NCBI RefSeq assembly: GCF_009799925.1
Contig: NZ_WELK01000001.1
Span: 840,815-904,814 of the forward strand
DNA length: 64,000 nt
Direction: 5' to 3'
Origin: Pseudomonas sp. R-28-1W-6
Lineage (GTDB): Bacteria > Pseudomonadota > Gammaproteobacteria > Pseudomonadales > Pseudomonadaceae
The translations under genes were made by a program, and so were the position numbers. Of the stretch, positions 1-6,924 are shown piece after piece. Position 1 is the first letter of the stretch, and each line of letters starts with the position of its first letter. The notes beneath the pieces were generated by a model. It was given only the letters and a program-made list of their open reading frames with translations. It ran no database searches and had not been told where the DNA came from.

Positions 1-1
1 C

Positions 2-841
2 GGCCTGGGCCGGGCGATCCAGGCCAAGGCCGTGCAACCGGTCGGCAAGCTGGGCAACGCCGCCAACCTCGACCCGGAGATGCTGGCCAAGCTGGCCTTC
101 ATCGACCCCGGCAATCGCTTCGGCGTGCCCTACACCTGGGGCACCGTCGGCCTGGGCATCAACCGCCAGGCGGTGGAGCAGCGCCTGCCCGGCGTGGCGC
201 TGGACAGCCTCGACCTGCTGTTCAAGCCGGAGTACGCCAGCAAGCTCAAGGACTGCGGCATCGCCGTGCTCGATTCGCCGCAGGAGGTGGTGGCCATCGC
301 CCTCAACTATCTGGGCAAGAAACCCTACGGCGGCAACCCGGATGACCTGCAGGCGGTCAAGGCGCTGCTCGCCGAACTGCAGCCCAACCTGCGCTACGTC
401 GCCACCGCGCGGCATATCGACGACCTGGCCAAGGGCGAGATCTGCCTGGCGCTGACCTACACCGGCGACGCCGGCATGGCCGCCGCCCGCGCCGCCGAGG
501 CCGGGCAGCCGTTCGAGGTGCTCTACCGCATCCCCCGCGAAGGCACGCTGATCTGGTTCGACACCATGGCCATCCCGGTGGATGCGCCGCACCCCGAGGC
601 GGCGCGGGCCTTCATCGACTACATGCTCAAGCCCGAGGCCATCGCCGAGCTGACCAACGCGCTGTACTTCGCCAACGCCAACCGCGCGGCCACCCCGCTG
701 CTGGACGCGGCGGTGAGCGGCGACCCGCACATCTACCCGCCACGGGCGGTGCGCGACAAGCTGTTCGCCGAGCAGATCCTGCCGCTGCGCGCCCAGCGCG
801 AGCGCACCCGGCTATGGGCCAGTTTCCGCACCCAATATTGA
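2..841 (+). CDS. Polyamine-type ABC transporter substrate-binding protein (5' truncated by window edge)
   Basis: Only the C-terminal ~279 residues are in the window; the open frame runs off the left edge, so the apparent internal Met near position 32 is not the start. The sequence looks like the PotF/SpuD family of periplasmic binding proteins: an NRFGVPYTWGTVGLG stretch, a following SLDLLFKPEYASKLKDCG segment, then a hinge-like TYTGDAGMA and a PREGTLIWFDTMAIP strand. Such proteins capture putrescine, spermidine or related amines in the periplasm and deliver them to an ABC permease. The next gene, 58 bp downstream, is an agmatinase-family enzyme, so uptake of agmatine, guanidino compounds or polyamines is a reasonable inference. 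The exact ligand cannot be read from the sequence. No permease or ATPase genes for it are in the window. Confidence 0.85.
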   Translation, partial: GLGRAIQAKAVQPVGKLGNAANLDPEMLAKLAFIDPGNRFGVPYTWGTVGLGINRQAVEQRLPGVALDSLDLLFKPEYASKLKDCGIAVLDSPQEVVAIALNYLGKKPYGGNPDDLQAVKALLAELQPNLRYVATARHIDDLAKGEICLALTYTGDAGMAAARAAEAGQPFEVLYRIPREGTLIWFDTMAIPVDAPHPEAARAFIDYMLKPEAIAELTNALYFANANRAATPLLDAAVSGDPHIYPPRAVRDKLFAEQILPLRAQRERTRLWASFRTQY

Positions 842-851
842 GTAGCCGTAT

Positions 852-874
852 GGCCGCTCCGGCACTGAGCGGCC
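852..874 (+). terminator. Hairpin between the binding-protein gene and the ureohydrolase gene
   Basis: An 8-bp inverted repeat, GGCCGCTC and GAGCGGCC, with a 7-nt loop follows the binding-protein stop codon and is trailed by CGTTTGTCC. The T-tract is poor, so it may act as a weak or partial terminator, or as a 3' stabiliser that lowers expression of the downstream enzyme relative to the binding protein. Confidence 0.35.
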
Positions 875-899
875 CGTTTGTCCCCATCGAGTACCCACC

Positions 900-1853
900 A
901 TGGATCAAGCCTTCGACAACGACCAGGCCATCACCCGCGACAGCCTGTACGGCACCAGCGCCGAACCGACCTACGCCGGCATCACCAGCTTCATGCGCCG
1001 CCGCTATACCCGCGACCTGCGTGGCGTGGACCTGGTGGTCAGCGGCGTGCCGTTCGACACCGCCACCACCAACCGTCCCGGCAGCCGCTTCGGCCCGCGC
1101 GCCATTCGCGCCGCCTCGGTCCAGTCGGCCTGGGCCCGCCACTATCCCTGGGAATTCGATCCCTTCGATGTGCTGGCCTGCATCGACTACGGCGACTGCC
1201 ACTTCGACCACGGCACCCCGCAGGACACCCCGGCATTGATCGAGGCCCATGCCGACAGAATCCTCGCCGCCGGCTGCGCCATGCTCACCCTGGGCGGCGA
1301 CCATTTCATCAGCTACCCGCTGCTCAAGGCCCACGCCAGGAAACACGGGCGGCTGGCGCTGATCCACTTCGACGCGCACAGCGACACCTGGCCGGACGCG
1401 GAGGGCGCGCGCATCGACCACGGCACCATGTTCTACCACGCGGCCCGCGAGGGCCTGGTCGACCCGGCGCGCTCGGTGCAGATCGGCCTGCGCACCACCA
1501 ACGACGACGTGATGGGCTTCCAGGTGCTGGATGCGCGCCAGGTCAACCGCAGCACCCCGGAGCAGATCGCCGAGCTGATCCGCGCCCGCGTCGGTGACCA
1601 CCCGGTGTACCTGACCTTCGACATCGACTGCCTCGACCCGGCCTTCGCCCCCGGCACTGGCACCCCGGTGTGCGGCGGCCTGTCCAGCCACCAGGCGCTG
1701 GAAATCCTGCGCGGCCTGCGCGGCATCAACCTGGTCGGCATGGACGTGGTGGAAGTGGCGCCGCCCTACGACCACGCCGAAGTCACCGCCCTGGCTGGCG
1801 CCACCCTGGCCATGGAGATGGTCTGCCTGTACGCCGCGCGGCATAAGCGGTAA
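900..1853 (+). CDS. speB: Agmatinase / guanidinobutyrase family ureohydrolase
   Basis: 317 residues, the usual length for the family. Ureohydrolases use a binuclear Mn centre to release urea from a guanidino group: agmatine to putrescine (SpeB), 4-guanidinobutyrate to GABA (GbuA) or 3-guanidinopropionate to beta-alanine (GpuA). All metal ligands are visible: H135 in GGDHF, D158/H160/D162 in FDAHSDTW, and D241/D243 in FDIDCLDPAF, followed by the PGTGTP loop. The start ATG at 900 has only a weak ribosome site, but it gives the right length and no better start is seen. Pseudomonads often carry several paralogues with different substrates. The polyamine binding protein just upstream supports agmatine or a guanidino acid; the symbol speB is a family-level choice. 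Confidence 0.85.
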   Translation: MDQAFDNDQAITRDSLYGTSAEPTYAGITSFMRRRYTRDLRGVDLVVSGVPFDTATTNRPGSRFGPRAIRAASVQSAWARHYPWEFDPFDVLACIDYGDCHFDHGTPQDTPALIEAHADRILAAGCAMLTLGGDHFISYPLLKAHARKHGRLALIHFDAHSDTWPDAEGARIDHGTMFYHAAREGLVDPARSVQIGLRTTNDDVMGFQVLDARQVNRSTPEQIAELIRARVGDHPVYLTFDIDCLDPAFAPGTGTPVCGGLSSHQALEILRGLRGINLVGMDVVEVAPPYDHAEVTALAGATLAMEMVCLYAARHKR

Positions 1854-1871
1854 CGCTGGCTGAGCCGCTTT

Positions 1872-1945
1872 TGTGGGAGCGAATTCATTCGCGATCAGAG
1901 CGGCTTCACTGCTGCCTGCTTATCGCGGATCAATCCGCTCCCACA
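1872..1945. repeat. REPIN-type palindromic repeat, copy 1
   Basis: The ends TGTGGGAGCG and CGCTCCCACA are perfect inverted repeats. Inside them are ATTCATTCGCGAT on the left and ATCGCGGATCAAT on the right around a ~25-nt variable loop. A second copy with the same arms lies at 38868-38940. This is the architecture of two REP units in inverted orientation (a REPIN), mobilised in trans by RAYT transposases in pseudomonads; no RAYT gene is in the window. It lies between the convergent speB and lysR genes and overlaps the last codons of lysR. Confidence 0.85.
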
Positions 1946-2859
1946 GGGGAGGGGTGTAGGTTCAGGCTGTGCCGATCCTGCTGGCCAATGATCTGCTGCA
2001 GCCGCTCGGCCGCTGGCGACAGGCTGTGCCCGGCGCGGCTGACGATGCCGTAGGCCGAGCGGGCCAGGGCGGGGTCGCCGGCCAGACGCAGGGTGACCAG
2101 GCGCCCGGCCTGCACATCGGCGGCCACCACATCCCAGGGCGCCAGGCTCAGCACATCGCTGGTCGACACCAGCTCCTTGAGCACCATGAAGTTGTCGCAC
2201 TGGATGCTCAGCGGGTTTTCGCCATCGCCCAGGCGCTGCAACAGGCGCTCGACCTCCAGCGGCATCTGCGTGCCGGCCAGCGGGAATTCGGTCAGATCGG
2301 CTGGCGTCAGCGGCTGGCGCTGGCACAGCGGGTGCTGCGGACGGCAGAACAACACGCCGTGGTGGCTTTGCAGCGGCGTGACCTGCAGCCGGGGATCGTC
2401 GAGGAGCTCGCGGGTATCGGCGACGAACAGCTCGATCTCGTCGTCCAGCAGGCGCGTGCGCAGCTGCTGCCAGTTGTCGATCAGCAGCTGCACGCGCACC
2501 CGCGGAAAGCGCTCGGCGAACTGGCCGATGGCCTGCGGCACCAGGCGCGCGGCGGGGTAGGGGCCGGCGCCCAGGCGCAGCTCGCCGCTGCCCAGGTTGC
2601 CCAGCTGACTCACCGCATTGCTCAGCGCGCGGCTGCCGGCGAGCAGGCGGCGGGCGTGTTCCAGCACCAGCTGGCCGTGGGCGGTGAGGCTGATGCCGCG
2701 GTTGTGGCGGTCGACCAGGTTGCAGCCGAGGCTGCTCTCCAGCGCCTGGATGCTGCGGCTCAGCGCCGGCTGGCTGAGGTGCACGGCCTCGGCGGCGCGG
2801 GCGAAGTGGCCATGCTCGGCAAGGGCGACGAAGTGGCGGAGCTGGCGAAGATCGTTCAT
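1930..2859 (-). CDS. LysR-family transcriptional regulator (SdsB-like by position)
   Basis: 309 residues from the ATG at 2857-2859; the frame is open further upstream, but this start puts the helix-turn-helix at the N-terminus (MNDLRQLRHFVALAEHGHF, then AAEAVHLSQPALSRSIQALE) as LysR proteins require. The remainder is a LysR substrate-binding domain. It is divergent from the alkyl-sulfatase gene across ~97 bp, the arrangement of sdsB/sdsA in SDS-degrading Pseudomonas, so activation of that sulfatase is the best guess. It is convergent with speB, so a GbuR/GpuR-type role in guanidino metabolism is the alternative. The last codons (Val-Gly-Ala-Asp-stop) lie inside a REPIN arm, suggesting the C-terminus was altered by the repeat. 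Confidence 0.85.
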   Translation of the reverse strand: MNDLRQLRHFVALAEHGHFARAAEAVHLSQPALSRSIQALESSLGCNLVDRHNRGISLTAHGQLVLEHARRLLAGSRALSNAVSQLGNLGSGELRLGAGPYPAARLVPQAIGQFAERFPRVRVQLLIDNWQQLRTRLLDDEIELFVADTRELLDDPRLQVTPLQSHHGVLFCRPQHPLCQRQPLTPADLTEFPLAGTQMPLEVERLLQRLGDGENPLSIQCDNFMVLKELVSTSDVLSLAPWDVVAADVQAGRLVTLRLAGDPALARSAYGIVSRAGHSLSPAAERLQQIIGQQDRHSLNLHPSPVGAD

Positions 2860-2882
2860 GCGCACTTTGCATCGTTTGGTGA

Positions 2883-2921
2883 ATTGGAATGCATTGGAAT
2901 TATTGGCCTTCATTGGCCAAT
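2883..2921. promoter_or_regulatory. Phased ATTGG repeats in the lysR-sulfatase divergent promoter
   Basis: ATTGG occurs at 2883, 2893, 2902 and 2912, at spacings of 10, 9 and 10 bp, ending in the palindrome ATTGGCCAAT. Repeats on one face of the helix in a short divergent intergenic region are what a LysR tetramer would bind. The assignment to this particular LysR protein is inference. Confidence 0.5.
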
Positions 2922-2956
2922 CTGCCAGCACTGCCCACCACAATGAGCCTCTGCGC

Positions 2957-4756
2957 ATGTTTTCACGCAACCGAACTGCCGCCGTGCTGCTGAGCCTGGC
3001 CATGCCCCTGGCCATGCCCCTGGCCAGCCATGCAGCGCTGCCCGAAGAACAGATTGCCGCCTCGATCCACCCGGAGCTGGCCGAGCACAGCAAGCACTTC
3101 GCGCAGCAGGTCTACCGGGTGGCCGGCAACGTCTATTCGGCGGTGGGCTGGCAGCTCGGCAACGTGGCGATGATCGAGGCGCCGGAAGGCCTGATCATCA
3201 TCGACACCGGCGAGTCGGTCAGCGAGTCGCGCAAGATCATGGCCGAGTTCCGCAAGATCAGCGACAAGCCGGTCAAGGCGGTGGTCTACACCCACTTCCA
3301 CCCGGACCATATCAACGGCGTGAAGGCCTTCGTCACCCAAGAGCAGGTGCGCAGCGGCGAGGTGCAGATCATCGCCCACGACACCCTGCTGGCCAATGTG
3401 GTGGCCCAGGGTGCGCTGGTCGGGCCGATTCTCTCGGTGCGCTCCGGCTACAGTTTCGGTGCCGCGCTGCCGGCCAGTGACCACGAGCAGATGAATGCCG
3501 GCATCGGCCCGCTGGCCAAGGCCGAGGCTTCGACCTTTATCGCCCCGACCCTGACCTTCAAGGACCGGCTCGACACCCGCATCGCCGGCCTGGACCTGCA
3601 GTTCCTGCATGTGCCCAGCGAGGCGCCGGACGAGATCATCGTCTACCTGCCGGCCAACCGCGTGCTGATCAGCGCCGAGGTGGAGCAGGGGCCGACCCTG
3701 CCGAATATCCACACCCTGCGCGGCACCAAGTTCCGCGACCCGGTGGTGTGGGTCGAGAGCCTGGACAAGCTGCGCGCCTACCAGGCCGAGCACATGGTGC
3801 CGCTGCACGGCCGCCCGGTCAGCGGCCAGCAGCAGGTCGAGGAAGTGCTGCGCATGACCCGCGACGGCATCGCCTACATCCACGACCAGACCGTGCGCTG
3901 GATGAACAAGGGCCTGACGCCGGACGAGCTGGTCGAGAAGGTCAAACTGCCGCCGCACCTGGCCGGTTACACCCCCTACCTGCGCGAGTACTACGGCACG
4001 GTGAAGCACAGCGTGCGGCAGATCTACAACGGCTACCTGGGCTGGTTCCAGGGCGACCCGGTGGCGCTCGACCCGCTGCCGCCCAAGCAGAAGGCCGAAC
4101 GCCTGATCGCCCTGATGGGCGGGCATGACAAGGTGCTGCTGGCCGCCGGCGAGGCCTATCTCCAGGGCGAGCACCAGTGGGCGGCGGAGCTGGCCAGCTA
4201 CCTCATCAGCCTGGACAACGACGATCGCCTGGCCCGCGACATCAAGGCGCGCAGCTTGCGCAAGCTCGGCTATGCCAGCATGAACATCAACTGGCGCAAC
4301 TGGTACCTGATGAGCGCCATGGAGCTGGAAGGCCAGTTCGACGGTGACCAGGTGCGGCAGATGGCCCAGGACATGCGCGGTGCGTTCCTCTCCCCGGACA
4401 TGCTGCAGAACTTCCCGGCGCGGGTCTTCCTGCAGAACTGGATTACCCGCGTCGACCCGGACCAGGCCAATGATGTGCAGCTGACCCTGGGCTTCAGTTT
4501 CCCGGATATCGGCGAGCAGTGGGCGCTGGAAGTACGCCGCGGCGTGGTGCAGTTGCACCCGGGCATCCCCGCGGGCACCAGGCTCAAGCTGACCCTCGAC
4601 AAGAGCTACCTGGACACCGTGATGAGCGGCGAGAACGGCCTGCTCAAGGGCGCGTTGCTGGGTGATGTAAAGGTCGATGGCGATCTGCTGGAGATCAAGA
4701 CCTTCCTCGGCTGCTTCGACTTCGAGGATGCGCCGATCGCCCTGACGCTGCGTTGA
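2957..4756 (+). CDS. Secreted alkyl sulfatase, metallo-beta-lactamase fold
   Basis: 599 residues from the ATG at 2957; the frame is open further upstream, but only this start gives a signal peptide (MFSRNRTAAVLLSLAMPLAM, cleavage likely near SHA-AL). The zinc motif THFHPDH places ligands at H113, H115, D117 and H118, as in the SdsA1/Pisa1 sulfatases. Downstream comes the helical dimerisation region (ERLIALMGGHDKVLLAAGEAYLQGEHQWAAELASYLI is part of it, residues ~380-420), and a C-terminal SCP2-like hydrophobic-binding domain (about 470-599). The family hydrolyses alkyl sulfates such as SDS to alcohol and sulfate in the periplasm. At 599 residues it is shorter than the ~650-residue SdsA1 type, so substrate range is uncertain. 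It is divergent from the LysR gene. Confidence 0.82.
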   Translation: MFSRNRTAAVLLSLAMPLAMPLASHAALPEEQIAASIHPELAEHSKHFAQQVYRVAGNVYSAVGWQLGNVAMIEAPEGLIIIDTGESVSESRKIMAEFRKISDKPVKAVVYTHFHPDHINGVKAFVTQEQVRSGEVQIIAHDTLLANVVAQGALVGPILSVRSGYSFGAALPASDHEQMNAGIGPLAKAEASTFIAPTLTFKDRLDTRIAGLDLQFLHVPSEAPDEIIVYLPANRVLISAEVEQGPTLPNIHTLRGTKFRDPVVWVESLDKLRAYQAEHMVPLHGRPVSGQQQVEEVLRMTRDGIAYIHDQTVRWMNKGLTPDELVEKVKLPPHLAGYTPYLREYYGTVKHSVRQIYNGYLGWFQGDPVALDPLPPKQKAERLIALMGGHDKVLLAAGEAYLQGEHQWAAELASYLISLDNDDRLARDIKARSLRKLGYASMNINWRNWYLMSAMELEGQFDGDQVRQMAQDMRGAFLSPDMLQNFPARVFLQNWITRVDPDQANDVQLTLGFSFPDIGEQWALEVRRGVVQLHPGIPAGTRLKLTLDKSYLDTVMSGENGLLKGALLGDVKVDGDLLEIKTFLGCFDFEDAPIALTLR

Positions 4757-4809
4757 GCATTTTCCCGTGCCGGTCGGGCAGGGTCTGCCTTAGTTTCGTG
4801 CGGCCCCGC

Positions 4810-6576
4810 TCACTGGCATTCGATGCGGTTACGGCCGCCGCGCTTGGCGTCATACAGCGCGATGTCACTGCGCGACAGGGCGGCGTCGGCGCTGCTGTCG
4901 CTGGCGCCGAGGGTGGTGATGCCGATGCTGACGGCCAGGGCGATCTGCTTGTCGCCGTGCGTCAGCGGCGCTGCGGCGAGTTCGTCCTGGATGCGCCGGG
5001 CAAAGGTCATGGCCTGGTCGAGGTCGGCATCGCTCAACACCACGGCAAACTCTTCGCCCCCCATGCGCCCGGCGGCGTCGGTCTTGCGCAGCTGGGCGCT
5101 GAGGATGGTGGCGAAGTGCTGCAGCGCCTGGTCGCCCACCGAGTGGCCCCAGCGGTCATTGATGGCCTTGAAGTGGTCCAGGTCGAACATCAGGATGGCC
5201 GCGTGGTGGCCCGCGCTGCGCTGCACCCGGGCCAGCTCGGCTTCGAGTTGCTGCATGAAATGGCGCCGGTTGGCCAGCTGGGTCAGGAAGTCGGTGGTGG
5301 CGAACACCTGCAGTTCGGCCTCGATCTGCTTGCGCTCGGTGATGTCGGTGATGAAGCCGTGCCAGAGCACGCTGCCATCCTCCAGTTGCCTGGGCCGCGC
5401 ATCGCCCTGGCGCCAGGAGATTTCCCGGCCCGGCAGCTGCACCCGGTACTCCAGGTGCCAGGGCGCCAGCTGGCGGGCGGACTCCGCGAAGGACGCCAGA
5501 TAGAGCGGCAGATCGTCCGGGTGGATGATCGCCAGCAGCGCCTGCGGATTGGCCGCCAGCTGCTGCGCGGTGAGCCCGTAGATATCCAGAACGCCGGCGC
5601 TGGCATAGGTAAGGAACGAGCTGCCGTCCGCCTGGCGCCGGTACTGGAAGACCATGCCGGGGATCTCGTTGGTCAGGTCGGTCATCAGCGCAGCGGTCTG
5701 CTGCACCTGTTCGGACAGGGCGCGCATGGCGGTGATGTCGGTGGTGGTGCCGATCATGCGCAAGGGCTTGCCGGCGGCATCGCGCTCGACCACCTTGCCG
5801 CGGCTGCACACCCACTTGTAGCTGCCATCCCGGCAACGCAGGCGATGCTCGACCTCATAGGTGTCGGTGCGTTGTTCGAAATGGGCCTGAATGCTCGCCT
5901 GCACATAATCCAGGTCCGCCGGGTGGACGCGCGCGTAGCTTTCCTCGATGCGCTGGCCGACCTCATGCTCGGCGTAGCCCAGCAGCGCCCTCCAGCCGCT
6001 GGAGTAGTGGATCTCGCCGCTGGCCACGTTGCGGTCCCAGATGCCGGTAGCGCTGCCGGCGATGGCCAGGGCCATGCGTTTCTCACTTGCGCGCAGCGCA
6101 GCGATTTCCCGCTGCAGTCGGGCGTCCTCAGCCTCGCGCGCGAGCAGGTCGGCCGTCAGCTGGGCAATCTCATGCAGCACGTGCTGTTGCGCGGCGTCCA
6201 GCTCGCGGGGCTGATCGTGCAGCAGGTAGAGCATGCCGAACACGCCGCCATCCGCGGCCAGCAGCGGGCAGGCGGCCAGAAAGCGCACATGGGGCGCCGC
6301 TGTGAGCAGGTGGTGATCGCGGAAACGCGCGTCGCGATGAACATCGGGCACCACGAGAAGCGTGCCGGCGTCATTCCAGGGCTGCTCAAAGCGCTCGACC
6401 CAGAAGGCATTGCCGAGGGGTGGGCCATCACAGGCCCTGACCTGCTGGCGATCCTCGGCAGCCGTGGTCACCAGCGCGGCGAGGACGTCGAAGTGGCGCC
6501 TGGCCAGACGGGCCAGGCCATGGAGTCGCTCATCGTTGGCGCTATCCGGCGCCTTGATAGAAGGTAACGGCTGCAT
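4810..6576 (-). CDS. GAF-PAS-PAS diguanylate cyclase
   Basis: 588 residues with no signal peptide or membrane segment, so probably cytoplasmic. A GAF-like domain covers about residues 20-160, ending in a coiled linker; PAS domains with PAC tails (GWRALLGYAEHEVGQRIEES and ASAGVLDIYGLTAQQL regions) cover about 170-410; a GGDEF domain covers about 420-588. The catalytic motif is GGEEF at 506-510, a fully active variant, and the product-inhibition I-site RKTD is at 497-500. It should make cyclic di-GMP from GTP under control of small ligands or redox state sensed by the N-terminal domains. It is convergent with the sulfatase gene with 53 bp between. No partner gene shows its signal. Confidence 0.9.
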   Translation of the reverse strand: MQPLPSIKAPDSANDERLHGLARLARRHFDVLAALVTTAAEDRQQVRACDGPPLGNAFWVERFEQPWNDAGTLLVVPDVHRDARFRDHHLLTAAPHVRFLAACPLLAADGGVFGMLYLLHDQPRELDAAQQHVLHEIAQLTADLLAREAEDARLQREIAALRASEKRMALAIAGSATGIWDRNVASGEIHYSSGWRALLGYAEHEVGQRIEESYARVHPADLDYVQASIQAHFEQRTDTYEVEHRLRCRDGSYKWVCSRGKVVERDAAGKPLRMIGTTTDITAMRALSEQVQQTAALMTDLTNEIPGMVFQYRRQADGSSFLTYASAGVLDIYGLTAQQLAANPQALLAIIHPDDLPLYLASFAESARQLAPWHLEYRVQLPGREISWRQGDARPRQLEDGSVLWHGFITDITERKQIEAELQVFATTDFLTQLANRRHFMQQLEAELARVQRSAGHHAAILMFDLDHFKAINDRWGHSVGDQALQHFATILSAQLRKTDAAGRMGGEEFAVVLSDADLDQAMTFARRIQDELAAAPLTHGDKQIALAVSIGITTLGASDSSADAALSRSDIALYDAKRGGRNRIECQ

Positions 6577-6781
6577 GTGGACTCTGCTTCGCCAGGACTG
6601 TGGACGCCGCCTGGTGCTGATCGGCCATGAAGAATTGCAGTCTACCCATAATGGAACCCGGCGTTACAGCCCGGTATAGATGTATCGGGCATGCCTGGTG
6701 GCGGGGCTGGTTGAGTGCCGAGGGGCGCAGGCGTGAAACCAAGAGCTGGCCAGTACGGTGAACGAAAAATAATTTCCGGCG

Positions 6782-6814
6782 CAGAAAAGAAGAAGGCCAG
6801 CTCAAAAGCTGGTC
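6782..6814 (-). terminator. Rho-independent terminator of the tRNA-Ile2 gene
   Basis: On the minus strand an 8-bp stem (one G-U pair) with a TTTG loop, GACCAGCT and AGCTGGCC, is followed by CTTCTTCTTTTC. It lies 18 bp past the tRNA 3' end. Confidence 0.8.
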
Positions 6815-6831
6815 TAACTCTTTAATTTTGA

Positions 6832-6908
6832 TGGTGGGCCCACACGGACTCGAACCGTGGACCAAAGGATTATGAGTCCTCTGCTCTAACCAACTGAGCT
6901 ATAGGCCC
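6832..6908 (-). tRNA. ileX: tRNA-Ile2 (anticodon CAU, lysidine type)
   Basis: 77 nt including an encoded CCA. The cloverleaf is complete: acceptor GGGCCTA paired with TGGGCCC, discriminator A73, D-arm GCTC/GAGC, anticodon stem GAGGA/TCCTT with loop CTCATAA, and T-arm CACGG/CCGTG with loop TTCGAGT. The anticodon CAU could be elongator Met or Ile2. The C4-G69 and C5-G68 pairs are the positive determinants that TilS uses for tRNA-Ile2, and the acceptor resembles E. coli tRNA-Ile2, so Ile2 reading AUA is preferred. The gene lies 16 bp downstream of rmcA on the same strand. The symbol is borrowed from E. coli. Confidence 0.85.
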
Positions 6909-6924
6909 CCAGAAGGCGGGCGGA

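Noticed and set aside
2957..4756. Class B beta-lactamase
   Set aside because: The fold motif THFHPDH is shared, but the length, the helical dimerisation region and the SCP2-like C-terminus are those of alkyl sulfatases.
4753..6567. 604-codon open frame antisense to the diguanylate cyclase
   Set aside because: Mirrors the GAF-PAS-GGDEF gene; no protein features.
6832..6908. Assignment as elongator tRNA-Met
   Set aside because: The acceptor-stem C4-G69/C5-G68 pairs are Ile2 determinants recognised by TilS.
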